DNA of 64,000 nt from Armillaria gallica (GCA_037576215.1 JBANDB010000001.1:2046001-2110000), one strand, 5' to 3'. Shown: positions 25,512 to 36,983, counted from the stretch's first letter. Translations and numbers: made by a program. The notes: generated from the letters alone by a model not told the origin.

Positions 25512-27434
25512 TTAAGGAAAATTTGCGTGTGGGTCATAGGGCGGACGCAGCTCATGAATATGCGGGTCTGAGCTGGTGTGTCCGTGTGGCCAAGAGAAGA
25601 GCGGCTTGCCTCTTTCATGGGTAGGAATTACTGTCTCCATCCCAGTGTTAGGATCTCTAATGGTGAGGATTTGTTCTCCGTTAGCTCGGTTGTCTATCTT
25701 GGTCTCGCAGAGCATAGAGAACGGTCGTCCTAGTAAGACATCGTATGCAGCATGTTCTACCACATGTACTTGAAGAAGCACTTCTAACCCTTTGAAGTTG
25801 AAGGGTACGTTCCTGCAAAGGCCAAGGGACCATCCAGTCTCTCCGTTTGCACTTGTGAGCGCTATCTTGACGGATGGATCCAGAGGCATTCCGCACTGGC
25901 GCCATACAGCAGCGGACATTGCTACAACTTGTGAACCTTCATCCAGTACTGACTCTACTTCGTGTAGACCATCAATAACTGGCGTTAAAGCCCTTAAGCC
26001 TCCTGCTTCATCCGCTACCACTATATGTGCATGGCGTCCGGTTTGGAGATGCATGATGAGCAGCTGGTTGTGTCTGACAGCGGCTGCTCCTGATTTTCCG
26101 CCTTCTACAGGTACCTTTCGGTTGGTCAAAGCTTCTTTAAGCTTGTTGCAGATTCCTGGGCTCTCTCCACATAATTCCTTGATGGAGACTTCGACCTTGG
26201 AATCTAGCACACAGTTGTAGAGATCTTCCGTTGTCTCGGATTTGATGATAGGAGCAGTATGCTTGTACTGTCGCTGATGATCCTTCTTCGCGTCAGCGGA
26301 TTGTGTTCCTGCTGTAGCGGATGCGCCTGGTGCTGGAGCGGGTTCCTTGACAGATGGTTCAGTCGAGGCGGGTACCGTGGCGGATGGCTGGTCAGCCCCA
26401 GCAGATGGTATTACTACCTCCACTTTCTTGAAAGGTTTCCCAGGCCTTTTGCCTGGTGGTCTACCCTCCTTCTTGGCTTTGACCCGTTCCTGGAGGATCT
26501 GCTCGAGGACCTTGATGGTTGGGTCCTCTTCTTCCTCTTCTTCGTCTGGCTGTTCTTCCAAACATGCCATCAGTTGGGCGGCTTGCACCTCGGCGTGCTT
26601 CTTGTACAAACTCGTGAGCTGCGATGGCGTAACCGTGGCGAAAGTGCTGGTATTGCCTGTCTTGGGGCCAAAGCCCTGCAGGTACACAATACCTGCTGGT
26701 ATACCATACCCATGCTGGGTAGCTATCATATTGATTGAAGCAGACGTGCTTCTACGCTCTTCATGCCACTTCTCTACTCGCAGTCTGAGGTATCCAGATC
26801 CCTTGGGTAGCTCGGACCCATCTGGCATTACCAGCTTCCACTTGATATGGTCGAACTTGATGAGACCTTTGTCCATGTCTGCTTTCTTGGCAATGCATTC
26901 CTTGTATCCGATCTCGCAACCATCGTATCCGCACCTCTTGTTGGCTCCGCTCTTGTTGACCAGCTTCTGAATCGCAGCCAGGAGCTGTTCTTCCATTGAA
27001 GATTCCATTTTCACAGTGGCCTCTGCTGGCTGGACAATGGTCTGCTGCTGAACAGCTGGCGGAGCCGTGGCTTGCAGCTGAGGAGAGTACGAGGGGAACC
27101 CGTAAGGGTTGTAGTACGCAAGAGGCAGACCTGCTGTGGTTGCCTTGGATAGTTGGTCTATCATGTCTGATATGCTTCCTCCCGGCATCATCATCTGTTG
27201 TTGCCCGTATGGTGGAAGCGGAGCTACTCCAGGTGGCTGAGCGTATTGCAGAGCGGGTGCTGGAACTTGCTGCTCAACACCTGCATATGGCGAAAACGCT
27301 GGTGCAGGGTTCACATATGGAGACCTATAGCTTTCCAGTGCATACTTGGCCGCCTTCCTAACCTCTTCCACAGGGAAGGGTTCCACTGGGTTCTGGTTTG
27401 GGAAGAGAACGGCTAACCGTTGGTCTATCATCAT
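25512..27434 (-). CDS. Element A gag C-terminus and aspartic protease
   Basis: Minus strand, 640 residues. A Pro/Gln-rich N-terminus is followed by a Cys/His-containing stretch (KRCGYDGCEIGYKECIAKK), a basic linker (RPPGKRPGKPFKK) and a retropepsin-like domain with LDEGSQVVAMS in place of the usual DSG/DTG and YDVLLGRPF near its end. It starts directly after the TGA that closes the preceding gag segment and in the same frame. The two were probably one ORF interrupted by CGA-to-TGA, although translational readthrough cannot be excluded from sequence alone. Confidence 0.8.
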   Translation of the reverse strand: MMIDQRLAVLFPNQNPVEPFPVEEVRKAAKYALESYRSPYVNPAPAFSPYAGVEQQVPAPALQYAQPPGVAPLPPYGQQQMMMPGGSISDMIDQLSKATTAGLPLAYYNPYGFPSYSPQLQATAPPAVQQQTIVQPAEATVKMESSMEEQLLAAIQKLVNKSGANKRCGYDGCEIGYKECIAKKADMDKGLIKFDHIKWKLVMPDGSELPKGSGYLRLRVEKWHEERRSTSASINMIATQHGYGIPAGIVYLQGFGPKTGNTSTFATVTPSQLTSLYKKHAEVQAAQLMACLEEQPDEEEEEEDPTIKVLEQILQERVKAKKEGRPPGKRPGKPFKKVEVVIPSAGADQPSATVPASTEPSVKEPAPAPGASATAGTQSADAKKDHQRQYKHTAPIIKSETTEDLYNCVLDSKVEVSIKELCGESPGICNKLKEALTNRKVPVEGGKSGAAAVRHNQLLIMHLQTGRHAHIVVADEAGGLRALTPVIDGLHEVESVLDEGSQVVAMSAAVWRQCGMPLDPSVKIALTSANGETGWSLGLCRNVPFNFKGLEVLLQVHVVEHAAYDVLLGRPFSMLCETKIDNRANGEQILTIRDPNTGMETVIPTHERGKPLFSWPHGHTSSDPHIHELRPPYDPHANFP

Positions 27435-28349
27435 TCATAGCATGGGATGAATGGCGGAGATGTACATTTGTGCGTACTCGTGTTTCGACATGAGCGGACT
27501 TGTTCCCGCTGTGACATCCAATCCGATATTTTGGATGTATCTGTCGAAGCGGCCAAACTCGTCCAGTGTTGAGATCGGAGAGGCTCTAAGGATCCTAGCC
27601 GCTTCTTCTAGATGAGCAGGCGTGTATCGGCGGGTCTCATTGGACTTCGGGTAGAACCCATAGCATTCCTCCTTGAACGCATCCCATGTTGCTGTTGCCT
27701 GGTTGGCTGGGTTGGCTTGTGATAGCCTTCGCCACAGATCAGCAGCCGTCGGGTCTGCATATAGGATAGCGGCTTGTATGTATTCCCAATCCATCTGTTG
27801 TCCTATGCTTTTGCATGTCCGCTTTACTTCGTCAAAGAAGATGGGTAGGGTTATTGAGTCTTCAGGTCCTTTCCAGCCCCAGCTTGGCACTTTTCCAGAT
27901 CCTCTGATAGGTAATTGCTGGTTCTGCGCCGGTGCTTGTTGTTGTCCTGCCATGTTGAGATGAAAATGAATACATCTGTTCCTTGACCAATGAAAGGTCT
28001 TGTCGATTGGGAAAAGTGATGGTGAGGGTGGTGGACTTGGATCTTCTTGCTCGTCTGACCAGGTTCGAAATAAATCTGGATCAGGTGGATCCGATACGTA
28101 TGCCTGTGGGTCTGAGTTAGACCTCAGGCGGGTTGATGGTCCTGGTAGCGGACTGGCTACGGGTGAAGGTGATAAGGATGATAGTGGTGATTCAAGGATA
28201 GCCCTTAACTCCTGCTCGTAAGCTGAGGTGAAGGATGAATCCAAGTGGAAGTGATGTGATTTGTTGTCGGGAACAAGGTCGAAGAGATCTTCCTCGTCTG
28301 AAATCCTATTGCCTGTGGCGGCTCGAGCGACAGTCCGTAACACTTCCAC
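27435..28349 (-). CDS. Element A gag, N-terminal part
   Basis: Minus strand, open from 28349; the first ATG in the frame is at 27953 (MAGQQQAPAQ). Ser/Pro-rich leader, then a capsid-like region (SWGWKGPEDSITLPIFFDEV; MDWEYIQAAILYADPTAADLW; EECYGFYPKSNETRRYT). Ends HPML followed by TGA (27437-27435), then ATGATG in the same frame. Confidence 0.75.
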   Translation of the reverse strand: MEVLRTVARAATGNRISDEEDLFDLVPDNKSHHFHLDSSFTSAYEQELRAILESPLSSLSPSPVASPLPGPSTRLRSNSDPQAYVSDPPDPDLFRTWSDEQEDPSPPPSPSLFPIDKTFHWSRNRCIHFHLNMAGQQQAPAQNQQLPIRGSGKVPSWGWKGPEDSITLPIFFDEVKRTCKSIGQQMDWEYIQAAILYADPTAADLWRRLSQANPANQATATWDAFKEECYGFYPKSNETRRYTPAHLEEAARILRASPISTLDEFGRFDRYIQNIGLDVTAGTSPLMSKHEYAQMYISAIHPML

Positions 28350-28417
28350 TTCTAGACGTCGCGCGGTGGGACGAAGGGTACTTCTTCTACCAGCAATTGT
28401 GGTTTAACCTCCCTCAC

Positions 28418-28428
28418 GGTGGGCTCCA
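28418..28428 (-). promoter_or_regulatory. Element A primer-binding site
   Basis: Minus-strand TGGAGCCCACC two bases inside the 5' LTR. It starts with the TGG that pairs with a tRNA CCA end. The tRNA was not identified. Confidence 0.65.
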
Positions 28429-28430
28429 CT

Positions 28431-29317
28431 TGTAAGGCTAGCAAACTCTCTGGTAAGAGAAAGTCGCATCTGCATCTGCAAGATCTTTTGTATATGCAAG
28501 GAGGGTTACCACCCGCTCTGAAGGGATCTGATAGAATCTGCTCTGTCTGCGGATATGATAGAGAGAAGTAGTCCAAGCGTCCGCTTAGGATGCTGAACAG
28601 AGAGCGGTTGTGTGAAGATAGCGAGAGAAAAGGAGAATTCCTGGCAATCCGCTTCACAATGCTAGGCTCAGAGGCGGCTAGATATGCTTAGGAGAGTAGC
28701 GGAATTTATTCCTTTAGTGTGCTATGAGCAAGTGAGATTAACTGTCCTTCTAAGTACATTATATGCGTGCTTATATAGTAGCAGATCCGAATCCAGCCCC
28801 CGCTTCCGCACCTACCCGCTCCGATAGCCCTGAATTTACCTTCAAAGCTGGTATTTGACACGAGCTGTTGCGGTGAAATCAGCTGCGCGAGCTACTCCAG
28901 CGTCATCGAGCACACTCTGCAACACCTTCCTCATCCAGTCTGGTTCAAGAATAGCCATATATGGCTATCCGCTGTCAGCCAATTGGTCAGCTCTTTCAAG
29001 GATGATCCTTCTGCCATCCACTGGCACGGGCGCTTCAGGTTGATAGCTGTCAGCTCCTGGAGCCTAGGCCAGCCAAATTCCCATGAAACAAGGCAGTTTC
29101 GTGGCGGATAGCATATGGCCAGGCAGACGATGTATCGCTTGGTGGATGCGGAGCAGATGGGCGGTAGCCCGGGCGGATTCTGCAGGAATTCCATTTTTGA
29201 ATGGTAGGAAAGTGCGACTGGAGGAGCAGCGAGTGAGAGTAGTTGTAGCGTAGCACCTAGTCACTGTATCAAGGTGAAAGCCAAAATTTGGTGCACACAT
29301 AGATGTGGTGCAGCACA
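28431..29317 (-). repeat. Element A 5' LTR
   Basis: 887 bp, the partner of 16647-17533, lying upstream of gag on the minus strand. Starts TGTGCTGCACC and ends CCTTACA on that strand. Confidence 0.93.
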
Positions 29318-29658
29318 CTGCGACTTCATGGAAGTCTTCATAAATCTTCACATCAACACATCGTCACACTCGCTCAATGTGTATTATTCTCGGCTACCAT
29401 GTATTTGGCTTATTCACTTTCTAACACAGTACCCTCATCTTAGTACCCATTACAGACCCTCACTTTAGTATATAAGTAGTGTACTCAAAGCTGTATATTC
29501 CCTAGCTTTGAGCTAACGTTTATTCATACTGAAACACATTCCTTCTCGCTAAGCGCTATTAAGTTGGTCTTGATCGCCAATCATCACAGGACTAGTCAGT
29601 GACTGTACGAACGTGATACAGCCAACTATTTACCCTTGGTTGGAGTTCGGGTCTTACA
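29318..29658 (+). repeat. Element B 5' LTR, right fragment
   Basis: Aligns with the rest of the B 3' LTR and ends GGGTCTTACA. Contains TATATAAG at 29469-29476. An inverted repeat CTCAAAGCT (29484-29492) / AGCTTTGAG (29504-29512) marks the likely transcription start. Confidence 0.93.
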
Positions 29659-29659
29659 T

Positions 29660-29672
29660 TTAGCTCAAAGCT
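29660..29672 (+). promoter_or_regulatory. Element B self-priming primer-binding site
   Basis: TTAGCTCAAAGCT, one base after the 5' LTR. It is the exact reverse complement of AGCTTTGAGCTAA at 29504-29516 in the LTR (also 37761-37773), which starts 28 bp after the TATATAAG box, where the RNA should begin. This is the arrangement of the Tf1/sushi group, in which the RNA 5' end folds back to prime cDNA without a tRNA. Confidence 0.75.
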
Positions 29673-29700
29673 TTTTCTTACCCTTCTCCCAGACACACTC

Positions 29701-30723
29701 ATGGAAAACGACAATGCTCGTATTATAGCTATCTCACTAGGAATACCCAGTGCCACTCTCCTCTCCATCGCTCTCATTCTTGCGGTCAGGTTTAGCTACA
29801 GACCGCGACAACAAGTAGAGACACCCCGCATCACCCCCTCAGTCATTACAGACAATACCAATGGCATCCCGCTTGAGCAGCAGCCACCCTGACTCTTCGC
29901 ACCCATACCATGGCAACCGATCTCAATCAACGAGTTTGCTAGGCCAAGAGTCAACCAGGAGGAGACGGACATTCCTGAGTCGCCTTCTCCCATCATCCCG
30001 GAGAGAAACACTCCTCCCTCTCCTGGAAGGTGCACACCAGACATCACCATCACCTCCACACCTCTCTCTCCTGAGTATGTCGCAGCTACCCCTTGACCTC
30101 CCTCATCCGGCACATACTCCCGACTCGCTGCCCATGGCAGGGGATTTGACATGGGCCGCGACATTCGACCTGTCGCCCCAGCCACCAATTACAACCCTTG
30201 GGCTGACAGGTACCCTACTCCACCACCCGCAGCCGGTGTCACTTCTGCAGAGTTCTGGGACAACGTCGACATCCCCTACAGTGCCTACTTCCCCTCCAAT
30301 AGATCGCCTGACCACCGCACACCTCCCCCGAGTGGCTACGGAGCCCTTACAACATGGGACTACCCTGTATAGAACTGAGAGCAAGCACTCGAGCCTGTAC
30401 ACGTCGAGGAACCTGTCGCTGGTCCCTCAACCCTATCCCCTCCAAGGCTCCCCGTCAGGTCCCTGCGCAGATCCACACACTGCCCCCCTCGAACAAGTGC
30501 TTGGGAGCGACTCGCCCAGCGACTCCGAGAGCAGCCACAGCCCAAAGGCCCAATCCACAAAGCTTGGCCAAGCGAGCCAGGCAGCTCAACCACCAAAGTC
30601 GAGCAGCAGCCACCCCGTCCCCCTACCCCTTTCCCCTCAATCACGATCAATGGAATTCCCCAGTCATCCACCAAGCTGTCGAGCGAGCACCTGTCCCCAG
30701 ACCCCAGTTGTGATGACGCTAAC
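29701..30723 (+). pseudogene. Element B upstream ORF with membrane segment
   Basis: ATG 29701 opens a frame of about 340 codons. It is interrupted by TGA after EQQPP and after YVAATP, and by TAG/TGA near 30370. It ends at TGA near 30724, overlapping the next ATG (30712). Residues about 8-31 (IIAISLGIPSATLLSIALIL) look like a transmembrane helix. The rest is Pro-rich (PSPIIPERNTPPSP; RPPTPFPSITINGIP). This could be an N-terminal part of gag displaced by a frameshift or a separate accessory protein. An alternative frame from 29861 is also open but less protein-like over this stretch. Confidence 0.5.
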
Positions 30724-32203
30724 TGACACCATCAATTTCTATAACGAGACAGATAATGACCCCACAGTTCCCATTCCCGCCTTACTAAGGCAAGCAACTT
30801 TTCTAAATATTTATAATTACTTCACCTATGAATTACCTTTTTCTCTGGTTTGGGGAGCTACCCAAGCCGGGAACGATTATTTTATGAGGAAACAGAGAGG
30901 TCTCCCATCAGATGAGATCTTACAGTATGAGGCAGAGCAAAATGCTCGCCTCCTATGGAACAACATACACCTGGATGCCATAATCGAGGAATTTCCTGAT
31001 TACAAAGAAGCCGCACAGGAGATCAAGATACAGGAACCAATGCCGGATGAACCACCGGTACTATCTCCTCGGGTCACAAATACCTTCTCCTACACCACAA
31101 GACAGGCAGCACCAGGAATGTACCAATGCAGGTACCTACCATTTGCCGGTGGTGGTCACAGAGCAGGCAGTGGAGGTGGAGGCGGTGGCAGACAGCCCAC
31201 CCAGCCACCACAACCACCCGATCCAAGGTACGTGCTCCCATGATTCCCTGCTCCACCAGCACTGCCAGACCCCCCAGTACCCTGGCAACTAGTCGACAGA
31301 GCTGTCGCCCCCTATGATGACTTCAAACCAAAAATCATCAAAGAGGTAGACAACTTCAAAGGTGATTCTACCGACATCACCAGGTTCTTCCTAAAGTGCG
31401 AGCTGCACTTCGACATGTTCAACCGACACTTCCGACACCATCCACATAAAGTCGTTTTCTGTGTCTCACGACTTGCAGACGACGCTGAGAAATGGTGGGA
31501 GTTGAATGCGCAGATTCTAGGAAAGGACCAAGCGACTGGAGCCCAGCTCTACCTGAGTTACGATGAATTCAAAACAAAACTTGGCGAGAGATTCTGAAAG
31601 GATGCCGACACGCAGCTAAAGTACGCACAGTGGGAGAAGCTTAGGCAGGCGGATAGCAAGGACAGAGACAAGTTCTTCCAACAGTTCGAAGAACTAGCCT
31701 ACCATGCCGGAGTACGCAGTAACGACCAAGTTATGCTCCATCAGATCAAGAAGGCCCCCTGCCAGACGAGTAAAAATACTATATACTCAGCTGATGGAGA
31801 AGCACCGACTGACTATGAAGGCTGGAAAGCTCGCCTACTCTGGATCAACTATAACTGGCGCCTCAAGCAGGCAGAAGGAACAACAGCGACACCATTGCGA
31901 TCACAGACACAGAAGACGACCACGCCCACTAGGGGTGGTCAGACAGCAGCTCCCGTACCATCAACGACGATGGCTACAGGGACAACTTACAGAGGACGTG
32001 GCGCGCAAATGGATGTCGATGCAACCAGGGCAGCATCAGTATGCTTCTGATGTGGCAAAAAGGGCCACTTCAAGCGTGACTGCCCTAACGTGCCACAAAC
32101 CCGAGTAGAAGCACTACGACGCTGCAACACTTATTGGGACCACCACCCAACTGTGGAAACTCTATCAACAGTCGAGGAGGTAAAAGAGAGCGCCAAGAAG
32201 TAA
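30712..32203 (+). pseudogene. Element B gag
   Basis: Plus strand from ATG 30712. N-terminal region with FLNIYNYFTYELPFSLVWG; retrotransposon gag capsid (FKGDSTDITRFFLKCELHF, FCVSRLADDAEKWWELNA, AQWEKLRQADSKDRDKFFQQF); then a CCHC knuckle (CF*CGKKGHFKRDC) and TAA at 32201. TGA codons at 31241, 31595 and 32048 each sit where arginine fits, including inside the zinc knuckle. Confidence 0.85.
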
Positions 32204-34680
32204 ATGATTCAACTTACTCGGCCAAGGACTTAGTTTCAGCTGGTATGCCTATCGCACTTCATAAATGTACTTATATACTGCCTGTAGTAACCACCGTGCA
32301 TTCGAATATACCCACAACTTTGCAAACAGACCAGAAACTAAGCAAGAATCAAATTATGGACCCAGAAATGAGCGGTATAGTGGTCAAGCTACCAGCTCAA
32401 CATTCGATGAGTAACCTATTACAGGCAAAAGCGAATGACAAGTCACCTACCATAGTGACACCCATCATAATGGTGGGGCACCAGTCGAGGCACTTCCCTT
32501 TGGGAACTGCCGCAGTGACGAATGCATGACCGGATGGGGCAGGGGAAAAAGTGCCTAGCGCCCCCCCTGATAAAGCGGCTCTACGGAGTCCCAGCCTCAT
32601 TGGGAGTTTCGAGGGAATAGCTTCAGCGAAACCTCCTCTGGTAAAAGAGATTACCATATGGATGCCAAAGTCTAAATCCCACAATGATGGGGCTTTGGTG
32701 AAGGCTGAGGACGACATCGTCAACATTGAATTACAGAAGATAGACACAGGGGCAAGGGTCTATTTGCCCTCGGTCCTGAAAACCAAGGACGAACCAGAGT
32801 CAAGTAAGGGCCCCCGATTAGTTGCCAATGCCTATCGTGACGAAGGGCGACTTGACAATGGGGGAACACTGAATGAAACGAGGGACCTGACTAGTAAACC
32901 AGGCCCGAAGGAACCAGGTGAAGGCGACCGCTACTCAACAGTGAGAAGCGAAGGCAATCGTTGTCCAGCAGTGCCAGCCCAACCTGTTGCCCCCTTGTGG
33001 GGTGACACCTTCGAGGAAAGCACCTCCCGTTCCATGACCGACCAGAAAGCCACAGGACAGGAAGCTGCTAGCACCCAGGCAGTGAAAAAGGGGCATCAGG
33101 TAGCTTTCATTGAAGAAGTACCTGACAATGAGGACATTACGAGTTTCATGATGAATGAGAACACTAAATTAATACCCTCTTTAGAAACCATGGTGACCTC
33201 ACCAATGGTAGTCGAGCCTGTATGGGTCGATGCGAAGGTTAAAGAGGCCCCGCAACTCTCGTGCACTTATACCAGCGGAGAGACCTATAATGAATGGCTC
33301 AAACCATTCGGAGCTGAGTGGACTCTACATGGGATAGTAGAAGCGCGTATGGAGTCGGAGGCCAAGGCAATCCTAAAGAATTGGATTCACAAGGCGCGTG
33401 CAGGAGAAGTAGTCGACTCAATGATCAAAGCAATGAGGGGGATGGAGTGAATCAATGCACTTTGGTGGCTTGAAGAGCTACAAGAGCCAAAACGGTATAT
33501 CAGCGCACTAAGCAGGAAAGGGAAGGACTTAGTTATCCCTGTCGAACTCGGGACACCAGGAACCATTCCCAAAATCTCCACAGCTGCATTGGTAGACAGC
33601 GGATGCACCAGTAGCACCATCAACCAAAAGTTCGTCGAACAGTACAACATTCCAACTTGAATGACTGCCGCACCAATCCTGGTCTATAATGCCAACGGAA
33701 CCAGGAACCAAGGAGGATCAATTACCAAATACGCTGAGATCGAGCTCAAAATCAGGGATCATTCAGAATGAATAGATCTAGCCATAACAGATCTCGGTGA
33801 CAAACAGATCTTCCTCAGTCATGATTGGCTAGCCTGGCATAATCCAATCATCAATTGGAAGACAGGAGGATTGACGTTTGCACAGTGCGAATGCTGCAAA
33901 AACCCATTTGTATTACCCGATGCAGACCCCGACGACAAGTGGGACGAAGAGCTGGAGGAGGGAGATACCATTCTTGCAATAGATTTCACATGGGCCATTC
34001 TCATACACGCTCATCACACTAATGACTTGGCTGCCGCAGCCAATGCAGATAAGGAGACCAGAACGTTCAAAGAAATGGTCCCGGAGTGGTGTTGGGATTT
34101 CAACGATTTGTTCGCCAAAGACAATTTCGATGAACTCCCTGAACTGAAGACATGGGACCATGCCATCGAACTCACCACAAATGCAAGCACCAATCTAGAC
34201 TGCAAGGTCTACCCTCTTAACCGGAATGAGCAGGCAGAACTCGACAAGTTCTTGGACGAAAACCTCTCGAGTGGATGAATATGGCCCTCCAAGTCGCCTA
34301 TGGCTTCACCTTTCTTCTTTGTCAAGAAAAAGGATGGCAAGCTGCGACCAGTACAAGATTATTGTAAGCTCAACGAGATGACAATCAAGAATCGATACCT
34401 GCTTCCACTCATCTCAGAGCTAATGGATAAACTACGAGGTGCCAAGTACTTTTCTAAACTTGACGTTCGATGGGGATACAATAATGTTCGCATCAAAAGC
34501 GGCGACGAGTGGAAGGCAGCATTCAGAACTAATCGAGGGTTGTTTGAACCCACGGTTATGTTCTTCAGACTCACCAATTCGCCCGCCACCTTCCAGTGGA
34601 TGATGAATGACAGCTTTAAAAATCTCATTGCATCAGGAGCCGTCACCGTCTATCTCGATGATATCCTAATCATGTCCAAA
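32134..34680 (+). pseudogene. Element B protease and reverse transcriptase
   Basis: Overlaps the end of gag in a different frame. A long variable linker, then an aspartic protease with ALVDSGCTSSTINQKF, then [40 protein letters not shown], and YLDDILI at the active site. TGAs at 32527, 33448, 33658, 33769 and 34276 fall at arginine positions. Just after [10 protein letters not shown] (34680) the sequence jumps to the end of integrase, so the rest of RT, RNase H and the integrase core are deleted. Confidence 0.88.
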
Positions 34681-35270
34681 ACAACTGGGTTGAATGGCTC
34701 TCCCTTATGGCCTTCACTCATAACAACCACACTCATTCCGCTACGGGCAAAAGTCCCTTTGAGATTATCTATGGCTACAATGCTGAAATTCTCCCAGGTG
34801 CAAAACCCCGAGCACCCTTCAGAACACCGGCCTCAACCACATTCATTTCACAGATGCAAAAAATCCATGCTGAAGCAAAGCAAGCACTCGAAAAAGCCAC
34901 CGACCAGATGAAAGCCCAATACGACAAAAAAAAAACAATCTGCAGTGGAATACCAAGTAGGAGACAGAGTTTGGCTCAACACGACCAACCTCAATCTCCC
35001 ATGCCCAAAGAAAAAACTCGCAGACAAATGAACAGGCCCATTCCCCATCATCGCAAAGGTCAGAGCATCAGCATATAAATTAAAGCTCCTGACAACCTGG
35101 CATATCCATCCAGTATTCAACAAAGGACTCCTCACACCATACACAGCACCTGCATTCCCAAACCAAGAACAGCCGCCCCCTCTGCTGCCAGATCTCATCG
35201 ACGGTGAGGAACACTACAAAGTCGAAAAAGTCCTCAACAGTAGAGAACGCAAAGTCAGGAGAAAAGCCGG
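34681..35270 (+). pseudogene. Element B integrase C-terminal part
   Basis: Begins [20 protein letters not shown], the segment following the DDE core in gypsy integrases. Then [34 protein letters not shown], a shifted VGDRVWLNTTNL, and KVLNSRERKVRRKAG, ending at the solo-LTR-like insertion. One frameshift occurs near the A run at 34927-34936. Confidence 0.8.
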
Positions 35271-36983
35271 TGTCATGCCCACAGCATGTCTAAGGGTGTA
35301 ATTTTGCAAAATGTCATAACTTACACTTTAGCAATGCAGAGGCATCGCGAGCGGGCTGACAGTGCAAGTGGCACGCAAAGAAGCACGGTCACCGAGGTAG
35401 AGAGCTCTATAACAGAAAAAGAAGCAACGGGATTAAAACATAAGGACTTCGTCGTTGCACTGTACCTTACAGGCATGCATGGCAACAAGGCCAAAGGGCG
35501 AGCTAGATTGCCAAACCACCCGTTTGCAATAGAGGACTCAGCTGGAGTGGGATGCGCTTGTACGTGGGCTGAGGCTAATTTAGATAATGACGCATCTGTA
35601 ATCTATGACGCGTGGTCCCTGGAGATCCGGAAAAATGATATCACACATGGGGTAATCAAGAGAACCCTGGGCATGGCCTAGAAACAGGCTTCGGCCAATG
35701 GAAGTAGTGAGCAGACTGGAAAGCCGAGGCATTTCTTGGTTACCAAGTCTAGAACATGACACTGTCACCTGCGGAGCAGACCTGAAAGCCGAATACGAAG
35801 GGTGATCGGTGATCGAGGATTAAGCAGCTATTGAGTGCACGCTCACAAGCTACTCTGCTGCTAGGGCAAGCGACATAGACACCGCTTAGCTCTTTGAGGA
35901 TACTAAAAAGAGGAACAAGTGGCGCGCTGCCTAGAGTGCAGGGCCAACTCGGATGAGGGATACCCAGCCGAAAAAGAAGTAAATTACGAAAAACCCGTTT
36001 GTAACAATCAATCTTCCATAGTATAAGTAGAGTAGATTTTCACGTATTAAAAGCAAGATACCTACCCCCCACGTACAGTAATAAAGTTTCAGTTTGGATC
36101 TGGACTTGTTGCGGCGCGTAAGAGTTAGTAGCTTCGAGCATTGGCTAGAACGCAAGTTTAGCGAGCTCACAGAGAAATAGAACAAGAGAAACATTTTGGA
36201 TAAAAACTTCGGTTTACTTGAGATAAGAAAGAGATTCGGGGCAGTGACGCTGCACCCATCTTGAGAGTTTGCTAAGATAAATCTGAGAGAAAAGCTCTGT
36301 TCCTTTTCTGGTTCAGTGTAAAAAGAGAATTTGTGTTGTGTCGGCCTCCATGTAGGTCTAGAAGTAGTTGCAAGGGAATCAGCCAGCTTGAGCTGTTCTA
36401 GCAGTTGCACAAAGTGTGACAGGTGTGCGCAGTTGGACCTCGCGGCACCGTTGTTAGGGCGAGCGCACTGTGTGTGAGGACTTGTGGGGACGGTTTTGAA
36501 AGTAATTAAGACTTGAGTGGGAGTGCCGAGGGCCTCCATCGTGACGAGTTTGGAAGTCAGGTTTAGCCACTAAGAGAAAGGCAGCGTCGTGCGTGGATTA
36601 GATCTAGCGGCGAGTCGTACTTAGCGAGCTCACTGACCGAACTTGGTCAACTTGCGGATCTGCGCATCCGTGTGTTCTGGCTATTGAAATATATTTTGCC
36701 TCGAGGGTTGCGTGGTTCACCGTGCTCTCTTGTAAAAAGCTCCTAAGAGCTAGAGAATTTGAGACTAGCTTGAAAATACTACATTGTTGCGCGTATCGTT
36801 CCAGTGAGCTCACTGAGAGAAATTGGGATACTGTCAGCGCGCAAGTGGAATTAAAATCCTTGCTCCCCTCCGCACTTAAGGAGATTGTGTGTGTGTGTGT
36901 GTTTAGTGGGGTTGAGTTGAGTTTAGTGTGTGTTCACGCTAGGCCGTGCTCAGTTTCATGGGTGCCCATCACCAGCCTCGTCA
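35271..36983. repeat. 1.71-kb solo-LTR-like insertion
   Basis: Starts TGTCATGCCCAC and ends CCTCGTCA (TG...CA). Flanked by CCGG (35267-35270) and CTGG (36984-36987), a 4-bp target-site duplication with one CpG transition. Removing it restores the reading KAGEPWHW into the chromodomain. No homology to repeat R1 was seen. GAGCTCAC recurs at about 36158, 36627 and 36806, and a TG microsatellite lies at about 36885-36903. Confidence 0.8.

Larger units (their letters stand above)
16647..29317 (-). mobile_element. Ty3/gypsy element A with antisense cargo genes
   Basis: 12.67-kb element inserted in the 5' LTR of element B. Two 887-bp LTRs (16647-17533 and 28431-29317) differ mainly at CpG sites. 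Target-site duplication CCGC/CTGC (one CpG transition). Minus-strand gag, protease, RT, RNase H and integrase occupy 28349 to 21750. Between integrase and the left LTR, two spliced genes run on the opposite strand. At least two frameshifts and two in-frame TGAs interrupt gag-pol. Confidence 0.93.

Noticed and set aside
34684..34911. Continuation of the RT frame past YLDD
   Set aside because: After the deletion junction the same frame reads unrelated residues; the integrase tail is in another frame.
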